From: Phormidium sp. FACHB-1136
GTDB taxonomy: Bacteria > Cyanobacteriota > Cyanobacteriia > Phormidesmidales > Phormidesmidaceae
Assembly: GCF_014697375.1 (NCBI RefSeq)
Contig: NZ_JACJRS010000003.1
Location: 53,868 to 117,867 of the forward strand
Reading direction: 5' to 3'
Length of the DNA stretch: 64,000 bases
Positions 1 through 8,576 of the stretch are shown one piece after another. The translations under genes and the position numbers were made by a program. The notes beneath the pieces are model-generated. The model ran no database searches and had not been told where the DNA came from. It saw only the letters and a program-made list of their open reading frames with translations. Numbering within the stretch: position 1 is the first letter of the stretch; each line of letters starts with the position of its first letter.

Positions 1-171
1 GCCCAAACCGTGCTGGCCTTTGCGGTGGAGAATGGCGGCAGTCGAGAAATTCGCGAGTCCTTGGTGCTGCCGGGGTTGGTTCTCGATACCGTGGAGGCCG
101 CCATGGCCCGCAGCCAAACTGAGGACGATGGAACCATTGCCCGCTGGCTCATCCAAACCTTTCAACCCTAA
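1..171 (+). CDS. C-terminal end of an unidentified protein (cut by window start)
   Basis: The first frame is open from base 1 to a TAA at 169-171 and gives the last 56 residues of a protein whose start lies outside the window. The visible part is an acidic, probably helical tail ending in WLIQTFQP. Codon use and GC content look like the rest of the chromosome, so I take it as a real gene end. I recognise no domain in so short a piece and propose no function. It converges on ftsH, which ends at 338; the 166 bases between hold no gene that I can see. Confidence 0.55.
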   Translation, partial: AQTVLAFAVENGGSREIRESLVLPGLVLDTVEAAMARSQTEDDGTIARWLIQTFQP

Positions 172-337
172 CCTAGCCCCACCACCGCCTGCGACCAAAG
201 CTAATCCTGGACTTGTTTCGGCAGGATAGACAGGTGGACAATCCCTGGGACGGGATGTTGTCCCATTGAGATTTAGCACCCCCATCACCCCCAGGATGCC
301 TAGGAGTGATGGGGGCCAACAACCAGAACCGGGCGGG

Positions 338-2236
338 CTATACCGTAGTCAGTTCTGCGCCGTTGAGGAACTGGGCCTCGCTGGCGGGGATTTGCACCTG
401 TCTGAGTTGTTCCCGTAGGGCTTCCCCTTCAATCACCTCGGATTCCAGCAGTTGCTTGGAGAGGGTTTCCAGCAGGTCGCGGTTGTGGCGCAGCACACTG
501 AGGGCGTACTGGTGGCCCGCTTCCACCAGGGCTTTCACCTCCTCGTCGATGGCCTTGGCGGTGTCTTCGCTGATCGGGCGGCGGGCGCTACCCATGCCGT
601 TGTCGAGGAAGGCGTTCCGCTGGGCGCGGTCGTAGGCCAGGGGGCCAAGTACCTGGCTCATACCGTAGGAGGTCACCATTTGTTCGGCCAAGTCCGTGGC
701 CCGTTGCAGGTCGTTGGCGGCTCCGGTGGTGATGTGGCCAAAGATGATTTCCTCAGCGGAACGCCCCCCCAGCAGGGTGGCAATCTGGCCCTTCAGCTCG
801 GTCTCATCGCGCAGGAAGCGATCTTCGGTGGGCAGTTGCAGGGTGTAGCCCAAAGCCGCCATACCGCGAGGCACGATGGAGATTTTTTCCACCTCATCCG
901 TTCCCGGCACCACTGACCCCACCAGGGCATGGCCCACTTCGTGGTAGGCAACGATTTCCTTTTCCTTGTCGTTGAGGACGCGGCTCTTTTTCTCTAGTCC
1001 GGCGACGACCCGCTCGATGGCCTCCGCAAAATCCTGCTGCTCCACCTGGGTACTATTGCGGCGGGCGGCGAGGAGAGCGGCTTCGTTGACCAGGTTGGCC
1101 AAGTCGGCTCCGGCAAAGCCGGGAGTACGGGTGGCAATTTGCTTGAGATCTACCGTGTCCGCCAGTTTTACATCCTTGGCGTGGATATTCAGAATCGCCT
1201 CACGCCCTTTCAAATCGGGACGATCTACCAACACCTGACGGTCGAAACGGCCCGGACGCAGCAGGGCGGGGTCGAGGGTTTCCGGGCGGTTGGTGGCGGC
1301 GAGGACAATCACCGTGGTATCTCCGGCCTCAAAGCCGTCCATTTCTGTCAGCAACTGGTTGAGGGTTTGCTCCCGTTCGTCGTTGCCGCCATAGAAACTG
1401 CTGGAGGCACGGGATTTGCCGATGGCGTCCAATTCGTCGATGAAAATAATGCAGGGGGCTTGCTTTTTGGCCTGGTCAAACAGGTCGCGCACGCGGGAGG
1501 AACCCACCCCCACAAACAACTCCACAAACTCCGAGCCGGAAATGCTAAAGAAGGGCACCCCGGCCTCCCCGGCCACGGCCTTGGCCATTAGGGTTTTGCC
1601 CGTTCCCGGTGGGCCAACCAACAGCACCCCCTTGGGAATTTTTGCGCCTAGGTCGGTGAAGCGCTTGGGAGTTTTCAAAAAGTCCACAATTTCCACCAGT
1701 TCGGCCTTAGCCTCTTCCACCCCGGCCACATCGTCGAAGGTGATTTTGCCGTCCTCCCCTTCCACATAGACCTTGGCCTTGCTCTTGCCGATGGACAGCG
1801 CTCCCTGGGGGCCACCATTGCCCCGCGCCAAGAAAAATCGCCACACCGCAATGAAGATAAGCGGCGGAATCACCCAACTCAGCACACTGCCAAACCATTG
1901 ACCCTTGGGCGGCGGCACGGCGGCAAATTCCACCCCGTTATCCTCCAATCGCTGGGGCAGTTGCAGGTCAAAAATAGGCGTGGTGACATACACCTCACCG
2001 GGCTGGCCCTCGGCGTCCTTTAACTGATAGCGAATTTCATTTTGCCCCACCGAGACCCGCAGCACTTCCTGATCCTGCACTCGATGAATGAACATACTGT
2101 AGGGTTCTTTGGCAATTTGGCTACCAAATAAAAAGGGCGACACTAGGTTGAGAAACAGCAGCCCCGTGGCTACCCACAGCACCACATTGGCCACGATTCG
2201 GGCACGGCTAGGTTGGGGATCTTTGTTAACAGGCAT
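338..2236 (-). CDS. ftsH: ATP-dependent zinc metalloprotease FtsH
   Basis: Membrane-anchored AAA protease that extracts and degrades membrane proteins; in cyanobacteria FtsH complexes remove damaged photosystem subunits such as D1. The 632-residue product has an N-terminal membrane segment (about 15-35), a lumenal/periplasmic part, a second membrane segment near 125-140, the AAA module with Walker A GPPGTGKT near 207 and Walker [12 protein letters not shown] near 262, and the zinc site HEVGH near 431. I start at the ATG whose complement is 2234-2236 because it begins [10 protein letters not shown] just before the first membrane segment; an upstream start would add 25 residues read from the duplicated ycf35 region. 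That duplication begins only 20 bases upstream, so the ftsH promoter region now lies in the repeat copy. Which FtsH paralogue this is cannot be told here. Confidence 0.95.
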   Translation of the reverse strand: MPVNKDPQPSRARIVANVVLWVATGLLFLNLVSPFLFGSQIAKEPYSMFIHRVQDQEVLRVSVGQNEIRYQLKDAEGQPGEVYVTTPIFDLQLPQRLEDNGVEFAAVPPPKGQWFGSVLSWVIPPLIFIAVWRFFLARGNGGPQGALSIGKSKAKVYVEGEDGKITFDDVAGVEEAKAELVEIVDFLKTPKRFTDLGAKIPKGVLLVGPPGTGKTLMAKAVAGEAGVPFFSISGSEFVELFVGVGSSRVRDLFDQAKKQAPCIIFIDELDAIGKSRASSSFYGGNDEREQTLNQLLTEMDGFEAGDTTVIVLAATNRPETLDPALLRPGRFDRQVLVDRPDLKGREAILNIHAKDVKLADTVDLKQIATRTPGFAGADLANLVNEAALLAARRNSTQVEQQDFAEAIERVVAGLEKKSRVLNDKEKEIVAYHEVGHALVGSVVPGTDEVEKISIVPRGMAALGYTLQLPTEDRFLRDETELKGQIATLLGGRSAEEIIFGHITTGAANDLQRATDLAEQMVTSYGMSQVLGPLAYDRAQRNAFLDNGMGSARRPISEDTAKAIDEEVKALVEAGHQYALSVLRHNRDLLETLSKQLLESEVIEGEALREQLRQVQIPASEAQFLNGAELTTV

Positions 2237-2256
2237 GGTACACAAGGAAAACGTAC

Positions 2257-2447
2257 TAGAAAAATGATACAACGCAAAAAATGGGTGGGCTAGACTAGCT
2301 AACCCACCCATCCTTAGGGAACGCGTAGACGATGGCCGGGGGCTTACTGAAGCACCCGCTTCACGTTGGCGTTTTGCAGGCCGGGGCGCTTCACCTCAGC
2401 CAGGGTTTTGTTGACAGCCTCCTTTGGGTTGATGGCGTTGATCCGTT
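2257..2447. repeat. Left copy of the 191-bp direct repeat flanking the defence island
   Basis: This stretch matches 11691-11882 in the same orientation, with nine mismatches and one single-base gap by my hand alignment (about 95% identity). It holds the last about 34 codons of a ycf35 copy on the minus strand plus the spacer leading to ftsH. The intact ycf35 is next to the right copy. The arrangement says that ycf35 and ftsH were once neighbours and that the island came in between them, leaving a duplicated junction. Confidence 0.9.
2344..2447 (-). pseudogene. Truncated 3' end of ycf35 (duplicate)
   Basis: On the minus strand this encodes only the C-terminal about 34 residues of the DUF1257/Ycf35 protein, ending at the same stop as the intact gene at 11779. 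Compared with the intact copy, several differences change residues (Gln to Pro, Tyr to Glu, Leu to Arg), as expected for sequence no longer under selection. There is no start codon or upstream part; the fragment ends at the island border near 2447. Confidence 0.85.
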
Positions 2448-2532
2448 ACAAGAAGGTGAATCGGCTGTCCTTTTGCGGGCCATCGCTGCCACAATAGGGA
2501 ACAATCGCCGTCTGTAGCCGCCGAAGGATTGT

Positions 2533-4686
2533 ATGAGCCCTGCCAACTTCCAATCCCTAGCCAATTTCATTTGGTCGGTGGCCGATCTGCTGCGCGGCCC
2601 CTATCGTCCGCCCCAGTACGAGCGGGTGATGCTGCCGATGACGGTACTGCGGCGGTTTGACGGTGTGCTAGCGTTTTCTAAGGCCCAAGTGCTGAAGAAA
2701 CACGAGCTGCTTGAGGCCAGCGGCAAAATTAAAAACGTCGATGCCACGCTGAATGCCGTTGCCAAGGACGAGAACGGCAATTCCCTGGGATTCCACAACC
2801 ACAGCAAGCTCGATTTTAAGGCGCTAAAGGGCGACCCCGACAATGTGGGGCGGCACCTGCAAGACTATATCAACGGCTTCTCGGAGAATATCCGCAAAAT
2901 TTTTGAGCGCTTCGAGTTTGACAAAGAGATCGAAAAACTGGAGGAGGCCAACCGACTCTACCTGGTGGTCTCCAGCTTTGCCGAAATCGACCTACACCCC
3001 AGCCGGGTCGATAACATCACCATGGGCCTGGTGTTTGAGGATCTAATTCGGCGGTTTAATGAATTGGCCAACGAAACTGCCGGGGATCACTTCACCCCCC
3101 GCGAGGTGATTCACCTGATGGTGAATTTGCTAATGGAGCCGGATGGGGAGGTGCTGACCGGGGGTCGCCCTATTGTCACCGTCTGCGACCCGGCCTGTGG
3201 CACCGGGGGGATGCTGGCGGAAGCCCAAAACTGGATTCAATCCCACAATGAAAACGCCATTGTGAAGGTGTTTGGCCAAGACTACAACCCTCGCTCCTAC
3301 GCCGTGGCGGCCTCGGATCTATTAATTAAAGGCCACAAAGACAGCCGCATTGAGTTTGGCAATACCCTCACCGCGCCCCCCTTTGAGGATATTGAAGGGT
3401 TTGACTATCTGTTGGCGAATCCGCCCTTTGGGGTGGACTGGAAGGCGGAACAAAAGGAGATTAGCCGCTGGAAGGGTTTCAATGGCTACACGGGCAAGCT
3501 GCCCCGCGTGAATGATGGGGCGCTGTTGTTTTTGCTCTATATGCTCTCGAAGCGGCAGGCGTTTCAACCCTCGGATGACCCCCAGCAAAACCAGCGCGGC
3601 ACCCGCATTGCCATTGTGTTTAATGGGTCACCGCTATTTACGGGCGGGGCGGGATCGGGCGAAAGCGAGATTCGTCGCTGGATTATTGAAAACGACTGGC
3701 TAGAGGCCATTGTGGCCCTGCCAGAGCAGATGTTTTACAACACGGGCATTGGCACGTTTATTTGGGTGGTAACGAACCGCAAAACGCCAGAACGCCAGGG
3801 TAAAATTCAGCTCATTGATGGTCGCGACCGTTGGCAACCGATGAAACGCAGCCTGGGAGACAAACGCCGCTACCTGGATGCCGATATTATTGCAACCCTC
3901 ACCCGTGAGCATGGACAGTTTGCGGAAAGCAACACCAGCAAACTTTTTGACAATGCCGACTTTGGCTATCGCCGCATTACGGTAGAGCGCCCCCTGCGGC
4001 TGCGGTTTGAGATTACCGATAGAAACAAGGGTAAATTCTTAGCGGACTATCCTGAACTAGGCCCAGTCATTTCAGAAATGGAGGCAGAATTAGGCCATGA
4101 ACCTTACCTAGATTGGAACAAGGCTTGGGAGCTGGTGCAGTGGGTGTTTAAAGAATCTGAGGTGACTTGGGCCCTGGGGGCAAAGGGCAGCAAGCAGAAA
4201 AAGTTCTTCCGCGATTGTTTTACGGTGGTAGACCCAGAAGCGGCCCCGGTGATTGCAAAACGGGGGAACCGATCCGGGGTGGTAACGGCGACGGATTTGC
4301 CGAATCAAGCATTCCCGAATGACCTGGAGCCAGCGGAACTAGATCGGGTATTTGGGGTGTTTGCTGACCCAGAGGGCAAGTCTAAAAAAACGGTGGAGTA
4401 TGAGGTGGATGCCAACTTGCGGGATACGGAAAATGTGCCGCTGAAGGAAAGCCTTGTGGATTTCTTTTTGCGAGAGGTGCGGCCCTATGTGGCGGATGCC
4501 TGGATTAACCCAGATGCCAAGCTGCGGGATGAGATGGATGGCGGCATTGGCAAGGTGGGCTATGAGATTAACTTTAACCGCGAGTTTTTTAAGTATCAGC
4601 CACCCAGAAGCCTAAAGGAAATTGATGCAGAACTGGCTGAGGTTGAAGGAAACATACTTGCAATCCTAAATCGAATGACAACATGA
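2533..4686 (+). CDS. hsdM: Type I restriction-modification methyltransferase subunit HsdM
   Basis: N6-adenine methyltransferase of a type I restriction enzyme; with HsdS it protects host sites and is also part of the restriction complex. The 717-residue product has an HsdM N-terminal helical domain, the motif FTPREVIHLMVNLL near 185-200, the AdoMet motif DPACGTGGM near 217-226 and the catalytic NPPF near 295-299. At 717 residues it is longer than the common about 500-residue HsdM; the extra part is at the C-terminus. The start is supported by an AAGGA ribosome site just upstream. It overlaps hsdS by ATGA at 4683-4686. It is the first gene of the island; only about 85 bases separate it from the left repeat. 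Confidence 0.95.
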   Translation: MSPANFQSLANFIWSVADLLRGPYRPPQYERVMLPMTVLRRFDGVLAFSKAQVLKKHELLEASGKIKNVDATLNAVAKDENGNSLGFHNHSKLDFKALKGDPDNVGRHLQDYINGFSENIRKIFERFEFDKEIEKLEEANRLYLVVSSFAEIDLHPSRVDNITMGLVFEDLIRRFNELANETAGDHFTPREVIHLMVNLLMEPDGEVLTGGRPIVTVCDPACGTGGMLAEAQNWIQSHNENAIVKVFGQDYNPRSYAVAASDLLIKGHKDSRIEFGNTLTAPPFEDIEGFDYLLANPPFGVDWKAEQKEISRWKGFNGYTGKLPRVNDGALLFLLYMLSKRQAFQPSDDPQQNQRGTRIAIVFNGSPLFTGGAGSGESEIRRWIIENDWLEAIVALPEQMFYNTGIGTFIWVVTNRKTPERQGKIQLIDGRDRWQPMKRSLGDKRRYLDADIIATLTREHGQFAESNTSKLFDNADFGYRRITVERPLRLRFEITDRNKGKFLADYPELGPVISEMEAELGHEPYLDWNKAWELVQWVFKESEVTWALGAKGSKQKKFFRDCFTVVDPEAAPVIAKRGNRSGVVTATDLPNQAFPNDLEPAELDRVFGVFADPEGKSKKTVEYEVDANLRDTENVPLKESLVDFFLREVRPYVADAWINPDAKLRDEMDGGIGKVGYEINFNREFFKYQPPRSLKEIDAELAEVEGNILAILNRMTT

Positions 4687-6014
4687 GCGAATCAACCTTG
4701 AAGACCTCAAACCTTCCTTCTGATTGGCAAACTATGCCAATCAAGTTTGTTGCTGAGTATGCAGTTAGCAATGTTGACAAGCACTCAATTGAAAACGAGG
4801 AACCAGTCAGGCTGTGCAACTACACAGATGTGTACAACAATGAATTTATAACCCTTGACATACCTCTTATGAGAGCAACGGCAACTTTAGATGAGATTTC
4901 CAAATTCAATCTAAATGTCAATGATGTCGTCATAACGAAAGATTCGGAATCGTGGAACGATATAGCAATACCTGCGTATATAAAAGAGACTGCTGACGAT
5001 CTAGTTTGTGGTTATCATCTTGCAATTATTCGTCCGCGATTAGAAAAGCTTGATGGTCATTTTCTGTTTCGTTGCCTTCAATCGAGACCTGTTGCTCTAC
5101 AGCTAGAACTAGCTTCTACAGGTGTTACTAGATATGGACTTCCTAAAAGTGCGATAGGTAGAACGGTAGTTCCTTTACCTCCTATTGAGGTGCAGACCAA
5201 AATTGCTAACTATCTTGATCGCGAAACCGCAGAGATTGATGCGCTGGTGGCGGAAAAAGAGCGAATGTTGGCCCTGCTAGAAGAAAAGCGCCAAGCCCTG
5301 ATTAGCCACATCGTTACCCGTGGCCTCGACCCCAACGCCCCCCTCAAACCCTCCGGCCTCCCCTGGCTCGGCGACATCCCCCAGCATTGGGAAATTCGGC
5401 GACTGAAGTTTGTAGCTGATGTGCAAACCGGATTAACTCTAGGCAAAACTTATACAGAAAAAGATCTCGCTAGATGTCCATATCTCCGGGTTGCTAATGT
5501 ACAAGATGGATTTCTAGATCTGAGTCAGATCACAGAAATTGAAATTCCTCGACGTGATGTTTCGCGCTACCAACTTAAGTATGGTGATGTACTCATGACT
5601 GAAGGAGGTGATTTTGATAAGCTTGGCAGAGGCTATGTTTGGGAAAGTCAAATAGAAAACTGTCTGCATCAAAACCATATTTATGCAGTCCGCCCTCATA
5701 CAGAATATCTAGAGCCTCATTTCCTCGCTATTCTGATGACATCTCATTACGGAAAAGCATACTTCACCAGTATTTCCAGGCAAACAACCAACTTGGCAAC
5801 CATCAATCAGACTAACTTATTAAACATCTTTCTGCCAATTCCCCCTGTGTCTGAGCAGAGGGAGATAGCAGCACATCTAGCAAAAATTTCATCAGATAGT
5901 GAAAATCTACTGACTTCAATTCAAACTTCAATCGCTCTTCTCAAAGAACGTCGCTCTGCCCTCATCACCGCCGCTGTTACGGGTCAAATTCCCCTGGAGG
6001 AGATGGCAGCATGA
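4683..6014 (+). CDS. hsdS: Type I restriction enzyme specificity subunit HsdS
   Basis: DNA-recognition subunit that directs HsdM and HsdR to a bipartite target. The 443-residue protein has the classic layout of two target-recognition domains (about 10-170 and 235-400), each followed by a conserved helical spacer; the spacers carry the repeat-like ends EIDALVAEKERMLALLEEKRQ and the C-terminal ALLKERRSALITAAVTGQI. DNA encoding the two recognition domains (about 4690-5200 and 5410-5960) is visibly AT-richer than the central spacer (5220-5400), which has host-like GC. That mosaic is expected when recognition domains are swapped by recombination. The start overlaps the hsdM stop. The recognised sequence cannot be predicted from this. 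Confidence 0.93.
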   Translation: MSESTLKTSNLPSDWQTMPIKFVAEYAVSNVDKHSIENEEPVRLCNYTDVYNNEFITLDIPLMRATATLDEISKFNLNVNDVVITKDSESWNDIAIPAYIKETADDLVCGYHLAIIRPRLEKLDGHFLFRCLQSRPVALQLELASTGVTRYGLPKSAIGRTVVPLPPIEVQTKIANYLDRETAEIDALVAEKERMLALLEEKRQALISHIVTRGLDPNAPLKPSGLPWLGDIPQHWEIRRLKFVADVQTGLTLGKTYTEKDLARCPYLRVANVQDGFLDLSQITEIEIPRRDVSRYQLKYGDVLMTEGGDFDKLGRGYVWESQIENCLHQNHIYAVRPHTEYLEPHFLAILMTSHYGKAYFTSISRQTTNLATINQTNLLNIFLPIPPVSEQREIAAHLAKISSDSENLLTSIQTSIALLKERRSALITAAVTGQIPLEEMAA

Positions 6015-6054
6015 GTCGTATATCATTTCTAAAACAGAAAGCCAATCTGAAAAA

Positions 6055-6273
6055 ATGCCTAGGAAAATTCGTGAATTGAAAGCAGAGCTTTCTCAAAAAG
6101 GATTTATATTTCTCCCCAAACGAGGCAAAGGAAGTCATGAACGCTGGAAACATCCTTTACTGAATAAAACCTTAACAATCCCTGGCAAAGATGGCGATGA
6201 TGTCCCCCTTTATTTAGAGAAGCAACTTAAAAAGCTACTGGTCGAACTAAAAAATTTGGAGCAAGGAGACTAA
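6055..6273 (+). CDS. hicA: HicA-type toxin (mRNA interferase)
   Basis: Small dsRBD-fold toxin that cleaves mRNA. The 72-residue product has the HicA layout: helix 1 (KIRELKAELSQKG), strands, the active-site Gly-Ser-His with His28 in KGSHERWKHP, then a C-terminal helix. It is followed after two bases by hicB, the usual toxin-first order of this family. It starts 40 bases after hsdS. No strong ribosome site is seen before it, in keeping with low toxin translation. The composition is AT-richer than hsdM and hsdR, which suggests that it joined the locus separately. Confidence 0.9.
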   Translation: MPRKIRELKAELSQKGFIFLPKRGKGSHERWKHPLLNKTLTIPGKDGDDVPLYLEKQLKKLLVELKNLEQGD

Positions 6274-6275
6274 AA

Positions 6276-6497
6276 ATGAGCCTTTACAGCATGATTCTTG
6301 AATGGTCGGAAGATGATCAACTTTTTCTGGTCACCGTTCCCGAATTTGCCGATCAGGTTGTGATGCCCTGTACCCACGGCAAAACTCGCGAAGCCGCCAT
6401 TCGTAACGGCGAGGAAGTCATTGCGATGTATCTAGAGGCTTGGCAAACTGAAGGAATTCCCATTCCAAAGCCCAAGATTGTCGAAGCTGTAGCCTAG
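6276..6497 (+). CDS. hicB: HicB-type antitoxin
   Basis: Partner of the preceding toxin. The 73-residue protein has the partially degraded RNase H-like fold of HicB: an initial strand pair (SMILEWSEDDQLFLVTVPEF), then CTHGKTREAAIRNGEEVIAMYLEAW and a short Pro-rich tail. It is a short form lacking a C-terminal helix-turn-helix or ribbon-helix-helix DNA-binding domain. If so, the pair may not autoregulate by the HicB tail and may depend on the long operon for expression. It ends 34 bases before the ATPase gene. Confidence 0.9.
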   Translation: MSLYSMILEWSEDDQLFLVTVPEFADQVVMPCTHGKTREAAIRNGEEVIAMYLEAWQTEGIPIPKPKIVEAVA

Positions 6498-6531
6498 TCT
6501 GTGTTGTAGGAATGGATAGGGAGAAAAGGTT

Positions 6532-7881
6532 ATGAGAATTGACCGCATTGAGATCCGCAATTTCAAAAAGTTCTTAGACTTTACCCTTGATCTCCATCCC
6601 CAGTTCACCCTGTTGGTGGGCGACAACGGCACGGGCAAAACCTCCTTGCTCGATGCTTTGGCCATCGCTGCTGGCGTGTGGCTCGTCAACGCCCCAGATA
6701 CCACCCTATCCAACAGCAAGCGCAACATCCTCACCAGCGAAATTCATCTAGAACCCATTGAAGCTGATGGAATTACCCAATTTATTGAACATAAACCTGT
6801 CCAAATTAAAGCCGTCGGTTGTCTGGGTGATCAAGAAGGAATAGAGTGGACAAGGCAAATAAAAGCCAATGGCTCCCGTACCTCAAACACCGAAGCTAAA
6901 GCAGCCCTCGACATCATTAGCGATCTGTACCAGCGTAATCAGGCTGGGGAACAGCTTTGGTTTCCTATCGTGGCCTATTATGGCGCGGGTCGGGCCTGGT
7001 TGCCCTCCAACAAAACTACTCCCAAAGCTCAACTTAGCAAAGGTATTGCCCGTCGCTGGCACGCCTTTTATGATTGTTTTGAAGAACGCATTCGTATCGC
7101 CGATCTACAAACCTGGTTTCAGCGAGAAGCCTTGGCCTCTCTGCAACGGCAGGGCACCATGAGGAAAAGTTTTCAGGTCGTTAAATACGCCATCTTGCGT
7201 TGTATTCCTGGTTCTGATGATCTGTGGTTTGATGCTGATCGTTCTGAAATTGTAGTTTCCATTGATCATCAGCCTATTCCCTTTATTAACCTTAGCGCTG
7301 GGCAAAAAATGATGGTGGCCTTGATTGCAGATATTGCTATCAAAGTTGTCACTCAAAATGCAGCTTTTCTGTCGGAATCTATAGACTTCAGCTCTGATGC
7401 CTTGCCTCTAGTTCTAAAAGAGACTACTGGCCTAATTTTGATTGATGAGATCGATGTACATCTACATCCTAAATGGCAGCGCCAAGTAGTAGATGATCTC
7501 AAAAATACTTTTCCCTCTATTCAATTTGTTTGCACTACCCACTCACCCTTTATCATTCAATCTATTAGTCAGGGTGAGCTAAGGAGCTTGGATCTTGAAG
7601 ATATCGATGTTTTAGAATACGAAAATAGATCCATTGAGGACATCGCCGAAGACATTCAGCTAGTCGAAGTTCCGCAGCAAAGTCTGAAAGCTCGTGAACT
7701 TGCCCAAGCCACAGAGCGATATTTTGAATTACTCCAAACCTCAGACGATCCAAAATCTGAACAACTGGTAGTCGCAGAGGCAGCCTATCGTCAAGCCGCA
7801 GAACCATTTTCAGCTAACCCAGGATTGACGGCTCTACTGAAACTAGAGGCAATGGCTAAGGCAAAGGAGCAGGCTGAATGA
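6532..7881 (+). CDS. ptuA: AAA/ABC-type ATPase, PtuA-like (Septu defence)
   Basis: SMC-like ATPase of 449 residues. Walker A GDNGTGKT is at 30-37, the ABC-type signature NLSAGQ near 253, Walker B LILIDEIDVHLHP near 301 and the switch histidine in TTHSPF near 334, so all catalytic parts are in place. The N-terminus MRIDRIEIRNFKKF is the usual start of this family. It overlaps the following HNH gene by ATGA (7878-7881), so the two products are probably made together. An ATPase of this kind coupled to a small HNH protein is the arrangement of PtuA/PtuB in Septu and of retron Ec78 effectors. No reverse transcriptase or msr-like gene is seen nearby, so Septu is the better fit. The symbol is by family resemblance. 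A clear AGGGAG ribosome site precedes the start. Confidence 0.82.
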   Translation: MRIDRIEIRNFKKFLDFTLDLHPQFTLLVGDNGTGKTSLLDALAIAAGVWLVNAPDTTLSNSKRNILTSEIHLEPIEADGITQFIEHKPVQIKAVGCLGDQEGIEWTRQIKANGSRTSNTEAKAALDIISDLYQRNQAGEQLWFPIVAYYGAGRAWLPSNKTTPKAQLSKGIARRWHAFYDCFEERIRIADLQTWFQREALASLQRQGTMRKSFQVVKYAILRCIPGSDDLWFDADRSEIVVSIDHQPIPFINLSAGQKMMVALIADIAIKVVTQNAAFLSESIDFSSDALPLVLKETTGLILIDEIDVHLHPKWQRQVVDDLKNTFPSIQFVCTTHSPFIIQSISQGELRSLDLEDIDVLEYENRSIEDIAEDIQLVEVPQQSLKARELAQATERYFELLQTSDDPKSEQLVVAEAAYRQAAEPFSANPGLTALLKLEAMAKAKEQAE

Positions 7882-8564
7882 GACCCGTCGAACGTGGCCC
7901 TGCTCCCCGAACCTACGCAAAATATGGTGATGCGATTGAGGATTTAGAAGCACGGCTAGATATTTATTGCAGCTACTGCGAACGCCGCCTACCGACCAGT
8001 CTTGCTGTTGAGCATGTAGTTCCCAAAGATTTAAGCCCAAGATTAGAAACGGAGTGGACTAATTTCCTATTGGGCTGTACTAACTGCAATTCAGTTAAAG
8101 GAGCTAAACCTGTAGACGTTTCAGACTTCCTTTGGCCAGACCGAGACAACACATTCCTCGCATTTACATATGTTAAAGGAGGATTCGTTTCTTTGGCAGA
8201 TAATCTAAGTGAAACACAAAAAGTTCAGGCTCAAGCACTATTAGATCTTGTTGAATTGCAGAGGCATAAAGCCCCTGGCTGGGGGAATCCTGCTCCACGA
8301 GATAAACGCTGGCAACAGCGCGATGAAGTCTGGGCAGCAGCCGAGAGAAGTTTGGAACTCTTAGAAAAATTAGGTGGTGTGGATGAAGCTGTGGAACAAA
8401 TCTTAATCGCAGCCAAAGGATATGGTTTCTTTTCGATATGGATGACAATATTTAATGATTATCCCGATGTCAAAAAAGGTTTAATCCAGAGATTTATTGG
8501 TACTGCATCGACCTGTTTTGATCCCGATGGCAATCCACTCAACCGACTCGGTGGAAACATTTAG
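7878..8564 (+). CDS. ptuB: HNH endonuclease, PtuB-like (Septu defence)
   Basis: Predicted effector nuclease of 228 residues. Zinc-binding CSYC is at 31-34, the catalytic region VEHVVPKD with His46 follows, then the second zinc pair and Asn in CTNCNSVKG at 67-75. This order (CxxC, EH, CxxCN) is that of the TIGR02646-type HNH proteins found with PtuA. The second half has no motif that I know. Translational coupling to the ATPase gene through ATGA strongly supports a two-protein system. It ends 12 bases before hsdR. Whether it acts on its own or helps the restriction complex is not known from the sequence. Confidence 0.82.
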   Translation: MRPVERGPAPRTYAKYGDAIEDLEARLDIYCSYCERRLPTSLAVEHVVPKDLSPRLETEWTNFLLGCTNCNSVKGAKPVDVSDFLWPDRDNTFLAFTYVKGGFVSLADNLSETQKVQAQALLDLVELQRHKAPGWGNPAPRDKRWQQRDEVWAAAERSLELLEKLGGVDEAVEQILIAAKGYGFFSIWMTIFNDYPDVKKGLIQRFIGTASTCFDPDGNPLNRLGGNI

Positions 8565-8576
8565 GAAGGAATACTG

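Noticed and set aside
6532..8564. Could the ATPase/HNH pair be retron effectors (Ec78-like)?
   Set aside because: No reverse transcriptase gene lies in the island; the two-gene Septu form is more economical.
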